From assembly GCF_051106095.1 (NCBI RefSeq), contig NC_135786.1, forward strand, positions 144,383,001 through 144,447,000: a stretch of 64,000 nt of DNA, given 5' to 3'. The notes under the pieces are model-generated. The model saw only the letters and a list, made by a program, of their open reading frames with translations, searched no databases and had not been told where the DNA came from. Both the position numbers and the translations under genes were made by a program. This stretch comes from Pogona vitticeps (Eukaryota > Chordata > Lepidosauria > Squamata > Agamidae). Shown here in pieces: positions 55,683 through 64,000 of the stretch; within the stretch, counting starts at the first letter, position 1; the number at the start of each line of letters is the position of its first letter.

Positions 55683-58600
55683 TCAGACGTCGTCTTCCGG
55701 TCTTCTGGATAAGGCGTCAGCCACACAGTTTATAGTCCCTCTGACCACCTTAACCTCGAAATCATAGTCCTGCAAAAGAAGCGCCCACCTCATCAGTTTA
55801 CTGTTCTGTGATTTCATAGTCTGCAACCACGACAGAGGTGAGTGATCAGTGCACAAGGTAAAATGTCGACCCCAGACGTAAGCCTTCAACTTCCGGATCG
55901 CGAAGATGATCGCCAAACATTCTTTCTCGATGGTAGAAAGATTCTTCTCCCTGGGAAGCAACTTCTTGCTCAGGTACGCCACTGGATGTTGGTCTCCGCT
56001 GTCATCCTGTTGGCACAGTACCGCTCCCACACCGGCATTAGACGCATCCGTGTAGATGATGAACTCTCTGTTGAAGTCAGGAGCATGCAGCACTGCATGG
56101 TTGGTTAGAGCATCTTTCAGCCATCCAAACGCCATCTCGCACTCTTCCGACCAGGAAACGCTGTTGCTGCTCTGCTTCTTTGTCAGGTCTGATAAAGGTG
56201 CAGCAATCTCACTGAAACCGGGTATAAACTTTCTGTAATACCCTGCCAGACCTAAAAAGGACCTCACTTTCTTTTTAGTGGTAGGTCTGGGCCAATTCAG
56301 GATTGCTTCTACCTTGGCCTCTAAAGGTTTGATTAGGCCTCCTCCCACTATGTGACCTAGGTACTTCATCTCTGAGTTACCTAGCTGACACTTACTAGCT
56401 TTAACGGTTAAGCCAGCATCTTTCAATCTTTGTAGCACTAATTCTAGATGATGTAGGTGATCTTGCCAGGTGTTGCTAAAGACCCCTATGTCATCGATAT
56501 AAGCTACCGTGAAGTCACTGAGCCCTTTCAGAGTATGGTCCATGAGCCTTTGAAATGTTGCTGGTGAATTTCGCAAGCCAAAGCTAAGGACTCGAAATTC
56601 AAACAGGCCAAATGGACTACAATATGCGACTTTCTCTTGGGCCCTAGGATCACTTCTTCCTTGCCAACACTCTTTGGTTAGACCTAAAAAGGATATGACT
56701 CTGCAACCTCCAATCATCTCACTTAGGTCATCAAGCCTAGGCATAGGATAAGCATCAGGTTTAGTTTCTGAATATGACTTGCTGTAGTACACACAGAACC
56801 TGACACTGCCATCTGGCTTGTCTACTAAAACTACAGGGGCTAACCAAGCGCTAGATGAGTGTACAATAATTTGATCGTTCAGCATTTCGTCTAGCTCTTT
56901 GCGAATATTGTCAAAGTAATAACCTGTTACTCTATATGGTGTTACAGACTGAGAAGCATTCCCTGTGTCAGTCCTGGGTAGCACTCCCTTGTCAACTCCA
57001 GGTTTGTTTGAGAACACTTCTTGAGGTTTTGTAACCAGCGTTCTACAACTATTCCGCTGTTCTCTGGATAGAGCAGGGCTGATCTGCACCTCTTGTGGAT
57101 TGAACTTTTGTGGGCCCCTCCCTTCCCCGAAGGGCAACCCATGTTCCTCCTTATCAGCCGCTTTTATTGCAAACTGCACATGGTTGGTCTCTCTGTAATA
57201 AGGCTTCAGGGCATTGATGTGAACGACCCCCCTGCCTAACCTTTTCATAAGTTTGGATGTATGAGAGGTTCCTAAGTCTGTGATTATCTCAGAAGGAAAA
57301 CCCATCCTACTCATGTAAATTACTAAGGCTTCTGCTACAGTCTGGGTCTCTATATTACGTAATGGGATCGCTTCCGGATATCTCGTTGCATCGTCTACTA
57401 TAGTTAAAATAAATCTGTTCCCCCGCTTAGTGGCGTTGGTCATTGGACCTATGATATCCACCCCTAGACGTGTAAAAGGAGTTGAAATCACTGGTAATGG
57501 GCATAGCTTTGCTCTAGTTTTATCACAGTTAGAGCCCTGTCTCTGACAAATATGGCATCTTTGACAGAAACTCTTAATATGTTTACCCATATCAGGCCAG
57601 TAAAAGTTTTGGGCTATTCTTAGTTTGGTCTTGTTTATCCCCATATGAGCTGAGAAAATGTCTGCATGTCCCTTTTCCAGAATCATAGGGCGATATTTCT
57701 CAGGCACCACCAACTGTCTCTTAACTTCAGGCCCCCCTTTTGAAATATTATTCAGTTTTTCCTTATAAAGTAAACCACCCTTAATAATAAAACGTTCAGG
57801 GCACTCAGGTGATAAATCTTTATCAGTCACCTTTCCAAAACAGTCTTTTAAGGTGGGGTCTGCTGTTTGTTCCTTGACAAAGAGGCTTTTCTGAGGTATT
57901 TCAACTGAGAATGCCTCAGGTTGTGGTACAAATTTCTCTGGCTCTTGAGAGTCAGTCTCATTACTGGCTTCACTTTGTACTGATTGTGCACGTGTTACCA
58001 CCAGGGCACTCTTGACATGCTTTGTTAAGTCATTACCAATAAGAAAAGGGGTAGGAATCTCAGAAGACACCCCCACTCTCCACAATCCCTTCCAACCTTG
58101 ATATTCAATTTTCAAATCAGCTACAGGTAATGAAACTAGTTCTGACCCAATCCCTTTCACAGATAGAGTCTGGTCAGCAATCATACAACTTTGTGGTACT
58201 ATGTCTGAGTGGCAAATAGAAATTTGAGAACAAGAATCTCTCAAAGCAGTATAGTCATTTTCAAAAACTTTTATCCTGTCCCCAGCAGATTCCAATAACG
58301 CACAATGGGTCTCTATATAATAACAGTGAACAACTTCAGCGAGAGGCAGCTCCTTCAATGTATCCAATTCAGAGCTCCTAACTGCCTCTGCCTGGGTTTC
58401 CATGGTAACAGAACTTTCAATAGAAGAAGCTTGAGGTTTACTCTGAACACAAAATACAGCCTTTGCTTCTTTTACATTAACTTTCTGAGGTGGAATTTCT
58501 TTATTTTGCCTTGTATTAAAACATTGTGCAGCAATGTGGCCTTTCTTTTTGCAAATGAAGCAGATTCTCTCCCCCCATGAGCTTTTCCCATCAAATCTTT

Positions 58601-59624
58601 CAAGTTTCTCTTTTCCCTCCAAAACTTGTTTACTGTGCTGGCCCTGTTCTGAGGGCTTTTCACTAAAATGGCCGCCTACTTTAGTCTGTCTCTGTGCTTG
58701 TTCCTTAGAGAACTTTGGGTCCCATGTTTTCCTCACACCTCTCCCCTCATAACAACTAAGACCCCTTATTTGAGAAATAAAATCAGCTATTTGTGCAGCG
58801 TTTCTAACGTCAGTTGGTTTCCGTTCTTGAACTAAAAATTTAAGTTCCCCATGGAGTAAGGAATAAAACTGCTCCAGGCCCACAACATTTTTCAATTCCT
58901 GAAAAGTTTTTACATTCTCCTGTTCAAGCCACCGATCTAAACACTTTTCTAAGTTAAAACCAAGTTGGATATAAGATTCATCTGATCTTTTAGTAAGTTT
59001 TCTGAACTTCTGCCTAAGATGTTCTGAATTAATGCCAAAACGATTGAAAACCATTTTTTTGAACTCTGAATAATCTTTACTGAGCTCAACTGGCATATCA
59101 GCATATATTTCTGCCATTTTCCCACTAATCAGAGACCTTAAAACTACAATTTTCTCTGCTTCTCTGAGGGAAAAATCTGAGGCTGCTCTCTCAAAACTTG
59201 TAAGGAACGCTTCAACCGAATCCCCTTGTTTATAGGATGGAAATTTCTTTAAATCTGCTTTTGATAATTGGCTCTCCTCATTTTCCCTATTATTATTATT
59301 GTTCTGGTTCATCATTTCCAATTTTCTTAACTCAAACGCCATCCTCTCTCTCTCCAATCTTTCTTCTCTTTCCATTCTCTCTCTCTCAGCCTCCCTTTCC
59401 ATCTTTTCTCTCTCCAATCTTTCCTCTTTTTCTAATTGTCTCATCCTATATTCATGTTCTTGGGCTAACTGAATTTTCCTCAGTTCTGATAACTGTTCAC
59501 CATTAGCTTCTTCCTGCACTGAAGCAACTCTTCCCTCACTATTTGACTCATCCCCAGACCAGTCTGACATTGCTTGGTCTCTTTGTTCACTCACTTCTGC
59601 CATTTGACTGCGTGTGAGAGGCAT
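55683..59624 (-). CDS. gag-pol frame of the Gmr1-like element (fossil)
   Basis: A 1313-residue frame. In order: an acidic start; a highly charged Glu/Arg/Lys coiled coil at about residues 45-105; a capsid region at about 125-290, whose second half (GFNLEKCLDRWLEQ, VVGLEQFYSLLHGELK) resembles the vertebrate SCAN domain; a CCHC zinc knuckle CFICKKKGHIAAQC near 355-368; a protease-like stretch near 455-535; the integrase zinc-binding region near 652-693 and integrase core from about 715; reverse transcriptase near 905-1090 with the AYIDDIGVFS catalytic box; and RNase H near 1185-1310 (IIYTDASNAGVGAVL, VADALSRR). Gag and Pol share one frame with no frameshift signal. The product would form particles and copy the element. 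The frame is open, but the element is probably not whole (about one or two breaks). Confidence 0.85.
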   Translation of the reverse strand: MPLTRSQMAEVSEQRDQAMSDWSGDESNSEGRVASVQEEANGEQLSELRKIQLAQEHEYRMRQLEKEERLEREKMEREAERERMEREERLERERMAFELRKLEMMNQNNNNNRENEESQLSKADLKKFPSYKQGDSVEAFLTSFERAASDFSLREAEKIVVLRSLISGKMAEIYADMPVELSKDYSEFKKMVFNRFGINSEHLRQKFRKLTKRSDESYIQLGFNLEKCLDRWLEQENVKTFQELKNVVGLEQFYSLLHGELKFLVQERKPTDVRNAAQIADFISQIRGLSCYEGRGVRKTWDPKFSKEQAQRQTKVGGHFSEKPSEQGQHSKQVLEGKEKLERFDGKSSWGERICFICKKKGHIAAQCFNTRQNKEIPPQKVNVKEAKAVFCVQSKPQASSIESSVTMETQAEAVRSSELDTLKELPLAEVVHCYYIETHCALLESAGDRIKVFENDYTALRDSCSQISICHSDIVPQSCMIADQTLSVKGIGSELVSLPVADLKIEYQGWKGLWRVGVSSEIPTPFLIGNDLTKHVKSALVVTRAQSVQSEASNETDSQEPEKFVPQPEAFSVEIPQKSLFVKEQTADPTLKDCFGKVTDKDLSPECPERFIIKGGLLYKEKLNNISKGGPEVKRQLVVPEKYRPMILEKGHADIFSAHMGINKTKLRIAQNFYWPDMGKHIKSFCQRCHICQRQGSNCDKTRAKLCPLPVISTPFTRLGVDIIGPMTNATKRGNRFILTIVDDATRYPEAIPLRNIETQTVAEALVIYMSRMGFPSEIITDLGTSHTSKLMKRLGRGVVHINALKPYYRETNHVQFAIKAADKEEHGLPFGEGRGPQKFNPQEVQISPALSREQRNSCRTLVTKPQEVFSNKPGVDKGVLPRTDTGNASQSVTPYRVTGYYFDNIRKELDEMLNDQIIVHSSSAWLAPVVLVDKPDGSVRFCVYYSKSYSETKPDAYPMPRLDDLSEMIGGCRVISFLGLTKECWQGRSDPRAQEKVAYCSPFGLFEFRVLSFGLRNSPATFQRLMDHTLKGLSDFTVAYIDDIGVFSNTWQDHLHHLELVLQRLKDAGLTVKASKCQLGNSEMKYLGHIVGGGLIKPLEAKVEAILNWPRPTTKKKVRSFLGLAGYYRKFIPGFSEIAAPLSDLTKKQSSNSVSWSEECEMAFGWLKDALTNHAVLHAPDFNREFIIYTDASNAGVGAVLCQQDDSGDQHPVAYLSKKLLPREKNLSTIEKECLAIIFAIRKLKAYVWGRHFTLCTDHSPLSWLQTMKSQNSKLMRWALLLQDYDFEVKVVRGTINCVADALSRRPEDDV

Positions 59625-60193
59625 TTTACTAACTCAAAAGGCTCCTGTCAATTTCCATGCCTCTGTTTAAAAATACTTTTCTTCTTGCTGTGCTTTAGGT
59701 CTGACACTCTTTAACAGGGTATACCAACAGATATGGCTAGGCTTGTTACTGTAATCTCTAATGGCTTCTGCCCCTTCACCGGGCCTCTTGCCAGATTTAG
59801 AGCTACTTTAATTTTCTGCCCTTGGCTCTACTTCAAAATCCACCACAGCTTCACCTTCTCTCAGGCTCTGTAGTTCACTAGAGAAACCCCAAATCTTCGC
59901 TGCCCTTGGTCTGTCTGTCGCTTCCGAGTTCTCCCAACTCTGGACTCTCAGACCAAGTCACAACAGCCTCCTACTTTGGGCCAATCTCCCTCACAAAATG
60001 GACCTTCTAGAGCTCATAAGTCAGTTCCCTCACTCTGAAGTTTAGGTGCCTCTCTACTAGATCTGCTCCCCCCTGGAGACAAATCCTAGAGAGTTACCCA
60101 CACCCCACTTCAGGTGCACCTAACTGAAATCCTTTTGCTCTGGTCACACTAGCCAAGGCTTTTCTGGGCAACTGGGCTACTGGACAACTCGTA
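59625..60193 (-). other. 5' leader of the Gmr1-like element
   Basis: About 570 bases between the primer-binding site and the gag start, with no coding signal. The start codon at 59,624 is chosen because the frame is open from there and the following residues (MPLTRSQMAE) precede the charged Gag region. Confidence 0.6.
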
Positions 60194-60211
60194 TCCCACA
60201 CGCTGGCACCA
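60194..60211 (-). other. Likely primer-binding site of the Gmr1-like element
   Basis: Four bases inside the 5' LTR the minus strand reads TGGTGCCAGCGTGTGGG. It begins with TGG as expected for pairing with the CCA end of a tRNA. I could not assign the primer tRNA from memory. Confidence 0.55.
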
Positions 60212-60215
60212 GTTT

Positions 60216-60705
60216 TGTCGCGACTGCCACCTCCTCCTACGTCACCACAAGAGATGACAGGTCACGATCCTTCACACACACACACAACTTCGTTGCCACC
60301 AACCACACATAAACCTGACACTTCAGACTTAGTATGGATTTCAAAATAAAAATGATGATTTATTGAATACAAAAATAAAATGGAAATCACTGAGTAAAAG
60401 AATCACTTGTCACACTATATTTCTCAGACCTTAACCCTGCACAGTTCTTTGTTACTTAACACTCAATTACTCAATTACCTAACCTATATCTAACCCTGTC
60501 TACAGATCTTCCTTAAAGCCCTCTCTCACTCTCCCACTCCAACTCTCTAATTCTCCAACTCACTAATTAAAAACTCTTCCCTCTTTTCACTCCCCCCTTA
60601 TATACAAAAACTCCACCCCTTTAAGACCCACCTCCTGCCCTGCCATAGGCCAGAAAACTCCAGCCTTAGCCAAGACAGGCAGGTGACGTCATGGCACACG
60701 TCACA
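60216..60705 (-). repeat. 5' LTR of the Gmr1-like element
   Basis: Nearly identical to the 3' LTR, with a shorter CA repeat. It carries the same CRE-type palindrome near 60,684-60,691 and the same TATA and AATAAA motifs, so this is where the element's own transcript would start. Confidence 0.9.
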
Positions 60706-60710
60706 CTAAG

Positions 60711-61489
60711 CAAGAGGATTATGGCCATTGTGTGGAATAGTTCTGTTAATTCTTGACTGTGATGAGACTGTGAAGTGTATTATTCATATGCATTTTTGTA
60801 TGATCCCTTCTTAAAATAAAGCAAACACCTCATTAACAATTCTCAACTGTATAGAGGACAATTAAACCTTTTATTTTCCCATCTTATTTTCACTCTAGAG
60901 GAAACTTTTCTTGATTCACTAACTAATGAAATGTTTAATTACCTTGGGAAAAAGTATTAGTCAAGTAAAATGTACTCTTTGATTCTTGTAATAAAAAGAA
61001 GCCAATACCTAACTTCAAAATGTGAGTTTGCAGCAAAAATCCCTATTTCCCCAAAGTTTTAGTATCAAAATAAGGAAATGAATACAGTGTTTTTGATCTC
61101 TAACAGAATGGTACTAACATGAAAAATAAAAGCTAGCAGGATATTTAAATTTAATAAGAAATATTTGTGTAGAATAGATTATTTGGGCATAATTTAAATT
61201 GCCATTGCTTATGTATATTCATTTTGCTAATTAAAATTGCAGCATGATTTATTCTCTGTACAGCCAGAAGTAATTGGATATTCTTGTGAAGTCTGATGAA
61301 CAAGATCAAAAAGTTCTATTAACAACATTTAACAATCAACCTACTTTTCATGCGTGCAAATAGCATTGTTGGTCTTTGTATACTGCTTACAGAAAAAGCT
61401 GAACTCCCTCCTCCTGCTCCCATCCTTATGTAACTGGTCCTCAACTTGCGATTAATGCTCTGAGTTTCTGTGCAGAATTGAATGGTAGT
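60711..61489. other. No gene seen; AT-rich DNA
   Basis: No recognisable exon or element. Confidence 0.5.
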
Positions 61490-61575
61490 GTAATGGACTG
61501 GTAAACTATTTGAGTACTGTCTGCCTGGAAATCCCTGGAAAGGGTTGCCATAAGTCAGAATTGACGTAATAGAAA
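61490..61575 (+). mobile_element. RTE-tailed SINE, 3' end only
   Basis: It reads GGAAAGGGTTGCCATAAGTC then AGAATTGACGTAATAG, the 3' end of the family at 7566 and close to the RTE LINE end near 12,119. Confidence 0.55.
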
Positions 61576-61771
61576 ATGATTAGAATTTGTATCTCACTGA
61601 ACTCACTAGGGTTTATGGATTAGGAGATACATGTAGGAATTGACCATCAGTTATAATGCGCCTGGAGCTGGCTTGAAGAAGGAATCTGATGACAGAAAGG
61701 GGTAAAGGGTGCATGAACAACCAAAGGGAGAGCTTAAGAGTTGAAGCATGTTCCACTGGACTCTTGGCTTA

Positions 61772-62289
61772 CCATATTTGCCGGCGTATAAGGCAACTGG
61801 GCGTATAAGATGACCCCCCAACATTTCCACTCAAAATGTAAAGTTTGTTATATACTTGCCATATAAGACTACCCTCTCTTTTGCATGCATGATTCTGCTT
61901 TGGCTGCATCATGGGGAGAGTTCGTTTTGCCGCTTTTGGTTCCTTTCGCTGGGAGAGAGCGAGGGTTTGCTGGAAGAAGGACAGCATCGGCACCGAACAG
62001 CTGACTGTCGGGAACCAGCAGAGAGGCAGCAGCCATGTGGTCGCATCTCAAAATGGCTGCCGCCTCTCTGCTGGTTCCTGACAGTCAGCTTTTCGGCGCT
62101 AGAGTCAGGCTGTTTCCAGGCTACCAAGGAGGAGCTCGGTCTACTCAGTCTTACTACCAGGTAAGTGACTTCGCTGGGAGAGAGGGAGGGTTTGCTGGAA
62201 GTGCACCCAGCGTATAAGACGACCCCCCCCCCACTTGGAGGCATGTTTTTCAGGGCCAAAAAAGTCATCTTGTACGCTGGCAAATATGG
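61772..62289. mobile_element. 518-bp MITE with a 38-bp internal hairpin
   Basis: Terminal inverted repeats start CCATATTTGCCGGCGTATAA on the left and end TACGCTGGCAAATATGG on the right, with TA on each side (61,770-61,771 and 62,290-62,291), which fits Tc1/mariner-type elements. Inside, 61,999-62,036 and 62,053-62,090 pair at 36 of 38 bases with a 16-base loop. A direct repeat of about 30 bases starting CGCTGGGAGAGAG lies at about 61,950 and 62,172. No coding capacity. Confidence 0.8.
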
Positions 62290-62291
62290 TA

Positions 62292-63584
62292 ATTTTTAAA
62301 AAAACTTCAGAGCTCATTTGGTGCACTGTGTCTTCTGTAATAACGGAGGCAGACGATCACAACCAGTCTACAGCCAGCGATTGTGTATTGACCCTCAAGC
62401 ACATCCCTCTTCATATTGTAGGTTGTGCTGTCCCTTGTCTCCCTGGGCTGTCTTTTGAAATAGGGGTTGTAAACAAAATTCATTTTTTGCAAGGATCTGA
62501 ACATTTTAAAGCAGGCATCAAGAGCAGCAGCAAAATGACAGGAACATAGTCTAAACTTGATATATTATAAATATACGTGTTTCCTGAGTTCCATGCACCA
62601 GTGAGGTATCAGAGGAGAAGCTGCCTGCAGAATTTTCTTAATCCGGAAAGTCAGGAAATAAACATTAGCGCACTACCATCTCTCAGAGTCCTTGTGTATA
62701 ATAACACAAGACACACAGAGAAGTAGCACTAAAGATAAAACTTAAAGTTCTTACACATAATATAAAGATAGGCACAAATACACAGTATCACAAACAAACC
62801 TGTTTATTCTCCAGAATTTTCATCTTGCAAACTTGCAATTACACACATTCTTTGATTTATTTCCTTTCTTCAGTTTTTTTTAATTTGCCACCCATTTAAA
62901 TGGACAGTAAAGAGCTGTCCTCCTCGGCCACAAAAACAACGACAACAAAAAAACAAAGAGCCAGACAGTGCTTATCATTAACGATAAATATGTCATGAAA
63001 ATGTGCAGCCTACGCTCATTTCCCAAGAAATGAAAGAAAACAAGAAGGATGGAAAGTTATATTGGAAAAATCTGTGTAGTGTCTGCTGCTTCTTTATCTC
63101 ATTTCAGAGATGCCAGGAATCATTGCTGTTACAGTTCCTTGGGGAAATATTCCAAAATTACACCAAGGAATTTTGCAATGTAGTGCTAAAAACATGAGTT
63201 GCAGCAGATCTTCTGTCCTGGCAAAGAATCCTTTCTGATGTAAACATTCCAATGCCTGCATTGTGTACAAAACTAAACCACTGAATGCAACAAACACATA
63301 TTGTTAGTACGGGAACTGTTACTTCTTTACTCTCCAATTGCCTGAGCATTGAGAATTTCAAAATCTGAAGTCTAAATTTACACTGGGAATAGGGAACTTT
63401 GATGGTCTGGGTGCTAATTTTCTGCCTCAAAACCCTGTAAGGGCCAGACAGACTACCAAACATGCTCAGAATAAATCTTAAAGTGGCCAGAGAAGAAGGT
63501 GGAGGAGTTCATACCATTTGCACCTAAACAGCCTCCTATTTATCTCCACTATTCTTCCAGTGTTGACCTCCACTATTCTTCCTG
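62292..63584. other. No gene seen; unassigned DNA
   Basis: No recognisable exon or element. Confidence 0.5.
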
Positions 63585-63595
63585 CAAGTGTTCTT

Positions 63596-63693
63596 ACTTT
63601 GACCAAACTCTGTGAGGCAGTGGAAGACAGAAGGGCCTGGTGTGCTCTGGTCCATGGGGTCATGAAGAGTTGGACAGGACTAAACAACAACAA
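63596..63693 (+). mobile_element. BovB LINE 3' tail insertion, 98 bp
   Basis: It begins ACTTTGACCAAACTC and ends in an AAC-repeat tail, flanked by the exact 11-bp duplication CAAGTGTTCTT (63,585-63,595 and 63,694-63,704). It starts within two bases of the copy at 2697, which suggests a preferred truncation point or a real short retroposon. Confidence 0.8.
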
Positions 63694-63704
63694 CAAGTGT
63701 TCTT

Positions 63705-64000
63705 GCATCCACGTTCATTAGCTCCAATCCAGCTATTTCTCTCTTGAGTTGTCTTTATCTGAAACTACCCCCACTTCCATAGACTGAATTAATGTGTTCC
63801 TTTGGGAGAGATGTGTTCCTGGGAAGAAGCATCTCTTCTATCATTTGCTAGCCATTTCCATTCAGAAGTCTAGTCATAATGGGAGTCCTTTACAAACTTC
63901 CATCACTTTTTGGACTATGAGTCCCAGATTCCTGCAGCTACCTATTATTTCAGGTAAGTCGGGCTGAGGACTAGTACTAGTCTGTGGCTTTGGAAGGACC
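63705..64000. other. No gene seen; unassigned DNA
   Basis: No recognisable exon or element up to the window end. Confidence 0.5.

Larger units (their letters stand above)
54940..60705 (-). mobile_element. Gmr1-like Ty3/Gypsy LTR retrotransposon (fossil)
   Basis: A 5766-bp element in minus orientation, flanked by an exact 5-bp duplication CTAAG (54,935-54,939 and 60,706-60,710). The LTRs are 494 bp (54,940-55,433) and 490 bp (60,216-60,705) and differ at about two bases plus the length of a CA repeat, so the insertion is young, perhaps one or a few million years at typical vertebrate rates. Internal parts: a primer-binding site next to the 5' LTR, one long gag-pol reading frame, and a purine tract before the 3' LTR. 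Integrase lies before reverse transcriptase, the order of the Gmr1 group. It reads as one frame but, compared with the family layout, is probably not whole; I estimate about one or two breaks. Confidence 0.9.

Noticed and set aside
2697-63693. All five BovB tails lie on the plus strand
   Set aside because: With five copies the chance of a single orientation is about 1 in 16, so no conclusion is possible.

Overview
The window looks like intergenic or intronic DNA of a squamate reptile, most likely a lizard. The evidence is the repeat content: a Sauria-type SINE, BovB/RTE LINE tails, several lineages of L2/CR1-like LINEs, an L1 fragment, mariner- and hAT-like MITEs, and a young Gmr1-like Ty3/Gypsy element. 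I found no convincing host protein-coding exon, rRNA or tRNA gene. The only long reading frames belong to retroelements.

Layout. 0-9 kb: mostly unassigned AT-rich sequence, with a GC-rich foldback MITE (2.0-2.6 kb), a 100-bp BovB tail (2.7 kb), a tRNA-derived SINE (2.9 kb), a possible LTR (4.2-4.5 kb), a longer BovB tail (6.4-6.7 kb) and an RTE-tailed SINE (7.6 kb). 9.4-12.2 kb: an old RTE LINE (+) split by an L2 LINE (-). 13.6-17.5 kb: MITEs, a 120-bp near-perfect palindrome, and a Sauria SINE nested in an older SINE. 19.1-21.7 kb: a LINE (-) carrying an SGNH-esterase segment next to reverse transcriptase, interrupted by an L1 with a 17-bp target duplication. 22.4-28.4 kb: SINEs, BovB tails and foldback elements. 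31.6-35.1 kb: CR1 and L2 tails, SINEs, and an (AACT)n array between direct repeats. 38.3 kb: a 261-bp MITE, twin of the one at 15.5 kb. 41.7 kb: a hAT-like foldback element. 43.2-44.1 kb: a hairpin element and worn LINE pieces. 49.8-52.9 kb: a LINE (-) hosting both an endogenous-retrovirus remnant and a 965-bp mariner-like MITE. 54.9-60.7 kb: the Gmr1-like element (-). 61.8-62.3 kb: a TA-flanked hairpin MITE. 63.6 kb: another 98-bp BovB tail.

The most striking object is the element at 54,940-60,705. It has almost identical LTRs, a perfect 5-bp target duplication, an integrase that lies before the reverse transcriptase, and a capsid segment resembling the vertebrate SCAN domain. The remaining elements form a layered record of insertions: L2 into RTE, L1 into LINE, ERV and MITE into LINE, and SINE into SINE. 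Small elements (SINEs, BovB tails) share 3' ends with the LINEs that probably mobilised them, and several microsatellites start at retroelement tails.
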